DNA of 64,000 bases. Source: Streptomyces sp. f51. Its GTDB lineage: Bacteria > Actinomycetota > Actinomycetes > Streptomycetales > Streptomycetaceae. The notes under the pieces are model-generated. The model was not told the origin of the DNA, made no database searches, and was given only the letters and a program-made list of their open reading frames with translations. The position numbers and the translations under genes are program-made. Positions 56,011-64,000 of this stretch are shown in pieces; within the stretch, counting starts at the first letter, position 1, and every line of letters starts with the position of its first letter. The stretch spans positions 186,001 through 250,000 of the forward strand of contig NZ_CP149798.1 of NCBI RefSeq assembly GCF_037940415.1. Direction: 5' to 3'.

Positions 56011-57051
56011 CTAGGCCGACGCGCGGACCACCAGCTCCGGGTCGAAGATCAGCGACGTGGGTTCGCTGCGATCGCCCCTGATGTGCTCGTCGAGGAGGGC
56101 GGCCATCGCCCCCGCCATCTCCTCCACCGGCTGGCGCACGGTGGTCAGGGGAGGCCGGCAGGTGACCGCGACGCTGGAGTCGTCGAAGCCGACGACCGCG
56201 ACGTCGTCCGGTACCGCCCTGCCCCGCTCCCGCAGCAGTTGGCACACGCCCTGGGCCATCAGGTCGTTGGCGGCGAACACCCCGTCCACATCAGGGTGTT
56301 CGGACAGCAGACCCGACATCGCGGCCATACCGCTGTCCAGCGTGAACCCGCCCTCCGCGACCGGGACGTACGGGTGTCCGCCCCGGGCCATCGTGTCGCG
56401 GAACCCGGCGAGCCGGTCCTGGCTCGCGGCCACGCCGAGCGGCCCGGTGACCGTGACGATCCGCCGGCACCCCCGCTTCAGGAGGTGTTCGGCCGCCAGC
56501 CGGGCCCCCTCGCGGTGGGCGAGATCGACGTAGCTCAGGCGCACGGGGCGGGAGGGCCGGGCGAACAGGACGGCGGGCACGCCCGCGTCGGCGAGCAGCG
56601 CGGGCAGCGGGTCGTCCGCGTGGGTGGAGACGACGAGGGCGCCGTCGGCGCTGCCCTGCCGCAGGTCGGCCAGCACCTGGCTCCTGGTCTCCGCCGATTC
56701 GGCGAACATGAGCAGGGGGTGCATCGAGCGTGGACGCAGGTACCCCACCACGCCGCTGACGACCCGTCCGAAGAACGGGTCCGCGAACACCCGCGCGGCG
56801 AAGGCGTTCTGCTCGTCCCCCGGGGTGTCGCCCGCGCCGGAGACGATCAGCGCCACGGTCTGGCTGCGCCGGGTCACCAGCGATCTGGCGGCCCGGTTGG
56901 GCGCGTATCCGGTCCGCTCGATGGCCCGGCGCACCACCTCCTGGATCCCGGGGTCGACGTTGCGGACCCCGTTGATGACCCGGGACACGGTCGCGCGGGA
57001 GACTCCGGCCACCCGCGCGACATCCTCCAGCGTGGGAGCCTGTCTGCTCAT
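56011..57051 (-). CDS. LacI family transcriptional regulator
   Basis: A 346-aa repressor. The N-terminal helix-turn-helix LEDVARVAGVSRATVSRVIN and hinge PNRAARSLVTRRS are clear, followed by a two-lobed periplasmic-binding-like effector domain with FVANDLMAQG-type sequence (VDGVFAANDLMAQG). A copy of the shared 16-bp palindrome lies at 57084-57099, just before its start, so it probably autoregulates. Neighbouring glycoside hydrolases carry the same site, implying a sugar inducer. Confidence 0.92.
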   Translation of the reverse strand: MSRQAPTLEDVARVAGVSRATVSRVINGVRNVDPGIQEVVRRAIERTGYAPNRAARSLVTRRSQTVALIVSGAGDTPGDEQNAFAARVFADPFFGRVVSGVVGYLRPRSMHPLLMFAESAETRSQVLADLRQGSADGALVVSTHADDPLPALLADAGVPAVLFARPSRPVRLSYVDLAHREGARLAAEHLLKRGCRRIVTVTGPLGVAASQDRLAGFRDTMARGGHPYVPVAEGGFTLDSGMAAMSGLLSEHPDVDGVFAANDLMAQGVCQLLRERGRAVPDDVAVVGFDDSSVAVTCRPPLTTVRQPVEEMAGAMAALLDEHIRGDRSEPTSLIFDPELVVRASA

Positions 57052-57083
57052 GGCGGCACCCTAACGGGCCCGCCCCGTCCCGG

Positions 57084-57099
57084 GATAGAGCGCTCTCCC
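57084..57099. promoter_or_regulatory. LacI-type operator, site 1 (lacI)
   Basis: GATAGAGCGCTCTCCC matches the palindrome GGGAGAGCGCTCTCCC at 14 of 16 positions. It lies 33 bases upstream of the LacI start codon. Confidence 0.75.
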
Positions 57100-57113
57100 T
57101 GTCCGCCGGGCGC

Positions 57114-59924
57114 TCAGCCGGGGGTACGGACCACCACGGCGGCCGTCAGCGGCAGCGCGCCCGCCGAGCGGCCCGCGAGCACATGCCAGGTGCCTGGCCG
57201 CGTGCGCCAGGCGTGCTCGTCCTCGTCCCAGTGGCGCAGGGCGCGGGACGGTATCCGTACCGGCACCGTGACCCGCTCGCCCGCCGCGGCGGTCACCGGG
57301 GCGTACCCGGCGAGCCGGCGTTCCCCGTGGTCCGGGGGCCCCGGAGGTCCGGCGAGATAGACCTGGACGACCTCGCGTCCGGGGCGCCGGCCCGTGTTGC
57401 GCACCGCGACCCGCACGGTGAACGGTTCGCCGGGCACGACACGGCCGGGGACGGTCAGTCCTTCGTACGCCCAGGTGGTGAAGCCGAGACCGTGCCCGAA
57501 CCAGTAGGCGGGGGCGCGGTCGTGGCGCGCCCAGGCGCGGTAGCCGATGTACAGGCCCTCGGTGTAGTCGAGGCGTCCGTCCTCGGGACGGGTGCGGGTG
57601 ACCGGGGCGTCGGCGAGGACCGCGGGCCAGGTCGTGGGCAGCCGGCCGCCGGGTTCGGTCCGGCCGAACAGCACGTCGGCCAGGCCCGTGCCGCCCTCCT
57701 GGCCGGGGAACCAGGTCAGCAGCACGGCTCCGGCCCGCTCGCGCCAGGGCAGTTCGACCGGTCCGCCGCTGTTGACGACGACGACCGTGCGCGGTTCGGC
57801 GGTGGTCACGGCGCGCACCAGCTCGTCCTGGCGTCCGCCGAGTCCGAGGTCCGCGCGGTCGCGCCCCTCGGACTCGCCGTGCTCGGTCGTGCCGACGACC
57901 ACGATCACCGCGTCCGCCGCGCGGGCCGCCCGTACCGCGTCGTTCAGGGCCGCCCGGTCGTCGGGGCGGGGCGGGGCCGCGGTGACGACGGTGGCCCGGC
58001 CTGTGTCCGGGGCGAGTTCACGGCGTGCCACCACGCTCACCGCGCGGCCCGCCGTGAGGGACACGGACACACTCCGGACGGGCGGATTCACATGGACGAC
58101 GGCCGGGTCGTCGGTGTCCTTGTCGAACTCCCCCTCCAGCAAACGGTGTTCGTCGACGGCGACGCTGATGCGGCCGAAGCCGCCGACGCCGAGCGTCCAC
58201 GACCCCGAAGTCGCCGGAAGCAGGCGGGCGGCGATCTCGACGGTGTGCGCGCCGGGCGGCAGCGGCGGTTCCAACTGCCTTCCGGACAGGCGATGTTCGG
58301 AGCAGAGTTCCCGCCCTGCCGGGTCCAGTACACGCAGCCGGACGCCGGGCAGGCCGGAGACCGGGTCGGTGCACAGGTCCGGGGTCAGGGGTGCAGGCGG
58401 CGCGTCGGTCGTGGGGCCCGGCACGTGCAGGACGCGCACGCCGTCGCCGAGCGCGGCGGCGATGCCGTCCAGCGGGGTGACGACCCGCTCGGGGAAGACT
58501 CCCGCGCTGCCGCCGCCCTGGACGCGCGGCAGCACCGCGTGCCCGCCGATCACGGCGACGGTGCGCAGCCGGGCGGGGTCGAGCGGGAGGACGTCACGGT
58601 TGCTCAGCAGAACGGCACTCGCGGCCACGGCCCGCCGCAGCAGCACCCGAGCGGCCTCGCCCCGACCGGTGCCGAGCACGGCGACCCGGCCGACCACTCC
58701 AGGCACCTCGACCGGCACCGCCGCCGGTCCGCCCCCCGAGCCGGTCGTGAGCGAAGCGCCGCACCCCGTCACCCCAGGCGCCCCGGCCGGCACCGCCGCC
58801 GGTCCGCCCCCCGAGCCGGTCGTGGACGAAGCGCCGCACTCCGTCACCCCGGGCTTCGCGGATGGCGCCGTTGCCGACCCGGCTCCCGGTCCGGAAGCGG
58901 ACAGGCCCGTCCGACCCGTCGCTCCAGGCTCCGCAGGTGGCACCGCCTCCGCCCCGAATTCCCGGCCGGTCGCAGGCGGGTCGATCAGCCCCATCGCCCC
59001 GGGCGCCACGCCCTGGACCGCCGCCAACCCACCTGCCCCGTCCCCCTCGCGCGGCTCCCCCAGTGCCCCGCACGCGGCGGCCAGGCGCAGCAGACGCCGG
59101 ACCTTGTCGTCGACGGTGGTGCGTGGGACGCGTCCCTCCTCCACGGCTCTCACCAGCGCATCGCCCCAGGCGCTCTCCGGCCCCGGCATCGCGAGGTCGA
59201 GGGCGGCGCGCGCGGAGGGTTCGCCGGTACGTACCGCGCCCCAGTCGGAGACCACCACTCCGTCGAAGCCCCACTCGCCCTTGAGGGGGTTCTCCAGCAG
59301 TGGACTGACGGTCATCGTGGCTCCGTTGACGCCGTTGTACGCGGCCATCACGACCCTGACACCGGCCTCGACGGCCGCTTCGAACGGCGCGAGGTACACC
59401 TCCCGCAGGGCCCGCTCGGACACCCGGACGTCGACGGTCAGCCGGTCGGTCTCGGAGTCGTTGGCCACATAGTGCTTGGCGGTGGCGGCGACTCCCTGGG
59501 CCTGGATTCCCCGGATGAGCGCGGCGCCGGTGCGGCCGGTCAGTTCGGGGTCCTCGGAGAGGCACTCGAAGTGCCGCCCGCCGAGCGGTGTCCGGTGGAG
59601 GTTGAGGGTGGGCGCGAGGATCACGTCGACCCCCTTGCGGCGCGCTTCGGCGGCGAGGAGGCCGCCGAGACGCTCCACCAGTTCCTCGTCCCACAGGGCC
59701 CCGAGCGCGGACGCCGAGGGCAGGAGCAGGGCGGGATCGCGCTCGTCCCAGGACTGCCCGCGCACTCCGGCGGGACCGTCCGAGAGGACCATCTCCCGCA
59801 GTCCCAGGGCAGGTTCGGCGCGGGTGCGCCAGGTGGTCGCGCCGGTCAGCAGCCGGACCTTCTCGCGGAGGGTGAGTTTGCCGAGGAGCGCCTCACGCTC
59901 CGCCTCGTCGCCGGTCCTGCGCAC
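57114..59924 (-). CDS. GH3 family beta-glucosidase-type hydrolase with an inserted repeat region
   Basis: A 936-aa protein. The N-terminal GH3 barrel has the nucleophile Asp227 (VVVSDWGAV) and KHYVANDSETDR. The C-terminal part has GH3 alpha/beta and fibronectin III-like regions, with a PA14-like segment in between (about 500-620). No signal peptide, so it is probably intracellular and hydrolyses imported oligosaccharides. Between the barrel and the next domain lies about 110 residues of Gly/Ala/Pro-rich sequence with two 25-aa repeats. GTG 59924 follows AAGGGG; a perfect LacI-type operator is 19 bases further upstream. Confidence 0.9.
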   Translation of the reverse strand: MRRTGDEAEREALLGKLTLREKVRLLTGATTWRTRAEPALGLREMVLSDGPAGVRGQSWDERDPALLLPSASALGALWDEELVERLGGLLAAEARRKGVDVILAPTLNLHRTPLGGRHFECLSEDPELTGRTGAALIRGIQAQGVAATAKHYVANDSETDRLTVDVRVSERALREVYLAPFEAAVEAGVRVVMAAYNGVNGATMTVSPLLENPLKGEWGFDGVVVSDWGAVRTGEPSARAALDLAMPGPESAWGDALVRAVEEGRVPRTTVDDKVRRLLRLAAACGALGEPREGDGAGGLAAVQGVAPGAMGLIDPPATGREFGAEAVPPAEPGATGRTGLSASGPGAGSATAPSAKPGVTECGASSTTGSGGGPAAVPAGAPGVTGCGASLTTGSGGGPAAVPVEVPGVVGRVAVLGTGRGEAARVLLRRAVAASAVLLSNRDVLPLDPARLRTVAVIGGHAVLPRVQGGGSAGVFPERVVTPLDGIAAALGDGVRVLHVPGPTTDAPPAPLTPDLCTDPVSGLPGVRLRVLDPAGRELCSEHRLSGRQLEPPLPPGAHTVEIAARLLPATSGSWTLGVGGFGRISVAVDEHRLLEGEFDKDTDDPAVVHVNPPVRSVSVSLTAGRAVSVVARRELAPDTGRATVVTAAPPRPDDRAALNDAVRAARAADAVIVVVGTTEHGESEGRDRADLGLGGRQDELVRAVTTAEPRTVVVVNSGGPVELPWRERAGAVLLTWFPGQEGGTGLADVLFGRTEPGGRLPTTWPAVLADAPVTRTRPEDGRLDYTEGLYIGYRAWARHDRAPAYWFGHGLGFTTWAYEGLTVPGRVVPGEPFTVRVAVRNTGRRPGREVVQVYLAGPPGPPDHGERRLAGYAPVTAAAGERVTVPVRIPSRALRHWDEDEHAWRTRPGTWHVLAGRSAGALPLTAAVVVRTPG
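58712..58861. repeat. 75-bp in-frame tandem repeat inside the GH3 gene
   Basis: Two near-identical 75-bp copies (58712-58786 and 58787-58861) encode the 25-aa repeats containing TTGSGGGPAAVP. The period keeps the frame, so it lengthens the linker between two catalytic-half domains. Confidence 0.85.
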
Positions 59925-59942
59925 GCCTGCGTCCCCTTTCCC

Positions 59943-59958
59943 GGGAGAGCGCTCTCCC
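59943..59958. promoter_or_regulatory. LacI-type operator, site 2 (GH3)
   Basis: GGGAGAGCGCTCTCCC is a perfect 16-bp palindrome located 19 bases upstream of the GH3 start codon, in the 47-bp gap behind the next gene. Confidence 0.85.
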
Positions 59959-59971
59959 CTTCTGTCGTGTT

Positions 59972-61720
59972 TCAGTTGTAGACCCCGAACTCGTAGAGCG
60001 AGTAGCCCCAGCCGGTGCCTCGGGCGGTTCCGTGGACCCGGACGTAGCGGCCGGTGCCGGACACGTCGAGGTCGTCGACACCGCCGTTGCCGTCGGTGAC
60101 CGTGCGGACCGTCGTCCAGTTCTGTCCGTCGTCGGAGGTCTCAAGGGTGTAGCCCTTGGCGTACGAGGTCTCCCAGACCAGCTGGACGTGGCGGAACGAG
60201 GTACGGGAGCCGAGGTCGACGCGCAGCCACTGGGGGTCGCTCCAGTCGCTGGCCCAGCGGGTGTTCGGATTGCCGTCGACGGAGTTCGCCGCGGTGCAGG
60301 GGCAGTCCCCGCCGCCGGTCTGGAACGAGGAGGCGGTGGCGGGCCTGCCGAGGGCGATGTTCGTGCCGCTCGGCGTGGGCGGCACCACGCGCACGGAGCG
60401 GGTCTCCACGCCGACGTTGCCCCTGCCGTCCTTGACCTTGACGTAGAACTTCCACACCCCGGGCCGGTCCGGCGCAGTCACCCTGAGCCGGCCGCCCCCG
60501 AGGTCGGTGAAGGGCAGCGGGTTCAGCTGTTTGCTCTGGTCGATGTACATGCTGTTGTCCAGCACCTCGTACATGACCGGGTCGCCTTCGGGGTCGGTGG
60601 CCCTGACCGAGAGGGTCAGGTCCCGCCCGGCCGGCACCTTGCCCGCGTCCCCCTCGACGGTCAGGTCGGTGATGACCGGCGGGGTGTCGTCACGGGAGGT
60701 GTCCCCGCCGTACGCCCTCTTCACGGCGTAGTACGAGAGCCGTTTCTCGCCCGCGGGCAGCAGGTTGAACCAGATGCCGCCGAAGTCGTACTCGGTGCCG
60801 TAGTGGAACATCGTGGCGCCGAGCGCGACGCCCTTGTGCCCGGTGACGCAGTTCCACGCCCGGGTGTAGCCGTCGGCCTTGGCCCGGTCGGTCGGTTCGG
60901 CGGGGACACCGTTCGCGTCGTCCGGGACCTCCCACTCGCCCGCGGGTCCGGTCTCGGTGACGATGTAGGGCTTGGTGTAACCGCCCTGCTCCCAGGCCGA
61001 CTTCACGTCACAGACGGCGTTGTAGGCGTTCACCGCGTACAGGTCCAGGTCGGGCGCGTTCCTCTTGTAGTAGGGCCAGGCGCCGGTCCACGCGTCGGTG
61101 GAGGTGACCGGGTGGTTGGGGTCGACGGCGTGGATCTTCTTGGCGATGTCGTTCACCAGCGTGGTGTAGGCGTCCCGCTGGCGCTCCAACTCGGCGCCGC
61201 CGTAGCAGTTCTGGAGGCCGAGCACGGACTCGTTCCCGACGTCCCACATCAGGACGCCGGGGTTGTCCTTGTAGGTGGCGGCCCACTGGGGGAACTCGGT
61301 GAGCACCTGGTTCTTGTACGCGGTGTCCGTCAGGTAGTTCACACAGCCGCCGCTGCCGGGGCCGCCGCCGGGCTGGAGCCAGAAACCGGCGACGACCCTG
61401 ATGCCCTGGGCGGCCGCCGCGTCGAACAGCGGCTTGCTGGAGGCGTCGGTGCCCCAGGTGCGGACGGTGTTGACGCCCATCGACCTCAGGTCGGGCATGT
61501 AGCGCCCCGCGTCGGCGACGGCCGGGCCCCAGGTCAGGCCCTTGATCTGGTACGGGCTTCCGTCGACGGTCAGTTGCCAGTTGCCCTGCGAGCCGGTGAC
61601 CTTGACGACGCCGCCGGCGGCGTGGGCCCGCTGGGCGGGCAGGACGAGTGCCGCCGCGGCGAGCAGGCCCGCGGTGAGGGGCGCCATGACATGGCGCCGG
61701 GTGGTTCGGGATCCGGTCAT
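59972..61720 (-). CDS. Secreted GH2-like TIM-barrel glycoside hydrolase with F5/8 type C domain
   Basis: A 582-aa exported enzyme. The leader (TTRRHVMAPLTAG, cleavage near RAHAA) has two arginines and may use Tat or Sec. The barrel (about 35-340) has acid/base Glu164 (WDVGNES) and nucleophile Glu256 (IVTETG), as in clan A glycosidases. An Ig-like module (about 345-440) and a C-terminal discoidin/CBM32-type domain (about 445-582) should bind polysaccharide. Substrate is not readable. It is on the same strand as the DUF1996 gene and the GH3 gene. Confidence 0.88.
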   Translation of the reverse strand: MTGSRTTRRHVMAPLTAGLLAAAALVLPAQRAHAAGGVVKVTGSQGNWQLTVDGSPYQIKGLTWGPAVADAGRYMPDLRSMGVNTVRTWGTDASSKPLFDAAAAQGIRVVAGFWLQPGGGPGSGGCVNYLTDTAYKNQVLTEFPQWAATYKDNPGVLMWDVGNESVLGLQNCYGGAELERQRDAYTTLVNDIAKKIHAVDPNHPVTSTDAWTGAWPYYKRNAPDLDLYAVNAYNAVCDVKSAWEQGGYTKPYIVTETGPAGEWEVPDDANGVPAEPTDRAKADGYTRAWNCVTGHKGVALGATMFHYGTEYDFGGIWFNLLPAGEKRLSYYAVKRAYGGDTSRDDTPPVITDLTVEGDAGKVPAGRDLTLSVRATDPEGDPVMYEVLDNSMYIDQSKQLNPLPFTDLGGGRLRVTAPDRPGVWKFYVKVKDGRGNVGVETRSVRVVPPTPSGTNIALGRPATASSFQTGGGDCPCTAANSVDGNPNTRWASDWSDPQWLRVDLGSRTSFRHVQLVWETSYAKGYTLETSDDGQNWTTVRTVTDGNGGVDDLDVSGTGRYVRVHGTARGTGWGYSLYEFGVYN

Positions 61721-61923
61721 GAGAGTCCGTCCGGGGTACGGGTGAGGGGATGCGGGTGGGGGTCGGAACGGGGTGGGCGCGGAATTCGGGCTGGGATGAC
61801 GGTGCGGCCTCGGTTCGGGTGCCGGTGCCGGTGCTGGTGCGACCGGGGCCTGGGGCGAGGCGGGTGGTCCCGCCGGCCCGCGATGAACGCCGGACCGGCG
61901 GGACGCGTCCGCGTCCCCGCGCG

Positions 61924-63018
61924 TCAGGGAAGGCGGTAGTTCGCGTCGAGTGCCGCGCCCGCTTCGGGATGCGTCTGGTCGTAGCCGCGGGCGTCGCACT
62001 GGAGTCCCCCGACGACACAGTGGTCGACGAGCGCCTTGAGCGTCGGCGGGTCCCACGCGTTGAAGAAGTCGTAGTGGAAGGAGTAACCGGCGCCGCTCGA
62101 AAGCCTGACCTGGGACATGTCACCGTTGACCGGGAAGGCCATCTTGAACTCGATCATCGGCAGGGCGACCGGGTGGTCGTCCGGGCAGATGTTGTTGTTG
62201 GTGCCGGGGTTGACCACCGGATACGCCATGTGACTCTGGTGGTTGGGGGTGTCGAGGTACTTGCCGTCCCAGCAACTGGGAGCCTGGAAACGGATGTTGA
62301 GCTGGACGTCGGCGCTGTTCGGGCACTGCTGCGGGAAGTCGACGTTGAAGTAACTGTTGCCGCACTCCCATCCCTCCACGAACCCCCGGTGGTTGCGGAA
62401 GTCCGCCGCGGACTGCATCGGACTGCCGACCACGAAGCGCAGTCCCTTCGGGAAGGGCCGCACGCTGGTGTAGTCGGTGACGCCCGCCTTGTAGTAGATG
62501 ACCTGCGGCCCCACCGGAAGCACCGGGGCGCCGCCTTTCAGGAGCGTCGGCATCCAGTACGCGGACCTGTCGCCGGGCGCCTTGCAGCTGGTCGAACCGG
62601 CGTCGAGCGAGGCGGTGGTGCTCGCCGCGTCGGTCGTGGTGTTGCCCAGGAAGGTGTGGTCGTGGGACTTGCCCGGCTGGCCCGGATAGACGATCGGGTC
62701 GTCGGGCCTGGTGCGCGTCACCGAGCAGTTCGCCTGGAACTCGTGGAAGTACCGGTGCGCGGGCTCCGCCTTGGACGGGACGACCCCGGTCACCTGGGGA
62801 TTCGCCGGGATGTAGCCGTCGCCGTCGGGGTCCTCCGGCGAGGAGAGCGTGGAGACGGGCATCGCGTGCGCCGCGTGGACGGCCGTCGCGCCGGTCACCG
62901 ACGCCGCCGGGCCGGACACGGGGTCGGCGCTCATCGCCACTCCGGTCAGGCCGAGCGAGGTCAGCACGAGCGCGCCGGACATCAGCATTCCTGAGACGAT
63001 CTTCGATCTCCGTGCCAT
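61924..63018 (-). CDS. Secreted DUF1996 protein
   Basis: A 364-aa exported protein. Leader MARRSKIVSGMLMSGALVLT, then the DUF1996 domain with HYDFFNAWD-type sequence, FQANCSVTRTRPDDPIVYPG, KSHDHTFLGN and CWDGKYLDTPNHQSHMAYP; seven cysteines suggest disulfides. The conserved His-rich motifs hint at a metal site. DUF1996 proteins are found in fungi and actinobacteria that degrade plant or fungal material; activity is unknown. ATG 63018 follows AGGAG. It has a perfect LacI-type site about 110 bp upstream. Confidence 0.88.
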   Translation of the reverse strand: MARRSKIVSGMLMSGALVLTSLGLTGVAMSADPVSGPAASVTGATAVHAAHAMPVSTLSSPEDPDGDGYIPANPQVTGVVPSKAEPAHRYFHEFQANCSVTRTRPDDPIVYPGQPGKSHDHTFLGNTTTDAASTTASLDAGSTSCKAPGDRSAYWMPTLLKGGAPVLPVGPQVIYYKAGVTDYTSVRPFPKGLRFVVGSPMQSAADFRNHRGFVEGWECGNSYFNVDFPQQCPNSADVQLNIRFQAPSCWDGKYLDTPNHQSHMAYPVVNPGTNNNICPDDHPVALPMIEFKMAFPVNGDMSQVRLSSGAGYSFHYDFFNAWDPPTLKALVDHCVVGGLQCDARGYDQTHPEAGAALDANYRLP

Positions 63019-63129
63019 GGAGACTCCTGCCACGTCGATGGGGACGGTGGGGGTCGAACGGCCGGGCGGCGCCGCGCACGGTGCCGCCGGACCGTCCGCG
63101 TGACGGTCCATCACATGTGCCGTGGGAAC

Positions 63130-63145
63130 GGGAGAGCGCTCTCCC
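63130..63145. promoter_or_regulatory. LacI-type operator, site 3 (DUF1996)
   Basis: GGGAGAGCGCTCTCCC, perfect over 16 bp and extended to 18 bp by flanking C and G, lies 112 bases upstream of the DUF1996 start codon. Confidence 0.85.
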
Positions 63146-63347
63146 GACGAGGAGTGTTGTGGCGGCCGCGCGCGGGTGTCAAGGGAACTGACGAACAATC
63201 ACGGGGCCGTTCTGCGCTCACCTCTTGAACACAACTCCGGCGTCCCGTCCGCCTGACAGGCAGACGGATCAACTGACAAGTCACCTTAAGTCAGGGTCCA
63301 CTTGACCTCTTCCGGCAGGAGGGCCCGAGGTGGTCCGGTCACAACTC

Positions 63348-63376
63348 TTGACGTGTCGTTCACCTCGCTGAAGCAT
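63348..63376 (+). promoter_or_regulatory. Candidate promoter of the beta-helix gene
   Basis: TTGACG (63348-63353), a 17-base spacer and AAGCAT (63371-63376) form a housekeeping-type promoter with a good -35 and a weak -10. Transcription would start near the operator at 63385-63400. The remainder of the 63019-63444 gap shows nothing else. Confidence 0.45.
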
Positions 63377-63384
63377 GCATCGGC

Positions 63385-63400
63385 GAGAGAGCGCTCCCCC
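63385..63400. promoter_or_regulatory. LacI-type operator, site 4 (beta-helix gene)
   Basis: GAGAGAGCGCTCCCCC matches the shared palindrome at 14 of 16 positions, just after the candidate promoter and 44 bases before the start codon, an ideal place for repression. Confidence 0.7.
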
Positions 63401-63444
63401 GTACCTCCCACCGTTCACTTTCTGAACCAGGAGAGTCGCCCCCC

Positions 63445-64000
<556 letters not shown>

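Overview
The window is very GC-rich, almost fully coding, and has strong third-position G/C bias. It carries a short chaplin, a WhiB-family protein, many SpoIIE-type phosphatases with small HATPase partners, an NsdA-like regulator, mycothiol-family enzymes and a complete GlgE/TreS pathway. This points to the chromosome of a Streptomyces or a close relative. No rRNA, tRNA, integrase, transposase or CRISPR array was recognised.

Layout. 1-2775: end of a membrane-anchored protein, then a MarR-controlled ABC-2 exporter operon with a perfect inverted repeat at its start. 2967-16511: a signalling block of STAS protein, two related MarR regulators, and between them a SpoIIE-like protein and a tightly overlapping stressosome operon (rsbR-rsbS-rsbT-HATPase/phosphatase fusion-GAF/SpoIIE phosphatase). 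It continues with three stand-alone anti-sigma-type ATPases, a phospholipase D/cardiolipin synthase-like enzyme, a GAF-ANTAR regulator, a WblE-like protein and two unknown small proteins. 17003-19156: DoxX-like protein, PrxQ-type peroxiredoxin and a TauD dioxygenase. 19239-20708: a Tat-exported flavoenzyme closely resembling cytokinin dehydrogenase, next to a 32-bp minisatellite. 21258-22708: flotillin plus a small partner. 23011-26883: chaplin, DUF4360 protein and several unknown membrane proteins. 27156-32758: two more HATPases, an SDR, an NsdA-like regulator and a berberine-bridge-type oxidase.

33357-40834 is the glgE-treS-mak-glgB operon (trehalose to maltose 1-phosphate to alpha-glucan), with patchy codon usage. 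40868-49093 holds an M1 peptidase, a PIG-L deacetylase, a Gfo/Idh oxidoreductase, an ATP-dependent DNA ligase, a methyltransferase, an MFS exporter and a LysE exporter, the last divergent from its LysG/ArgP-type regulator (49163-50080). 50272-55949: a large PAS/GAF/SpoIIE phosphatase, a NudK-like hydrolase, a tandem universal stress protein and a mycothiol-dependent-isomerase-like protein.

56011-64000 looks like a LacI-controlled glycan-degradation locus. It contains a LacI regulator, a GH3 beta-glucosidase, a secreted TIM-barrel glycoside hydrolase with an F5/8 domain, a secreted DUF1996 protein and a secreted beta-helix-like protein cut by the window end. Four copies of one 16-bp palindrome lie in front of the transcription units.

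The dominant theme is partner switching: kinases of the RsbT/RsbW type, STAS antagonists and SpoIIE phosphatases, with no sigma factor gene in the window.
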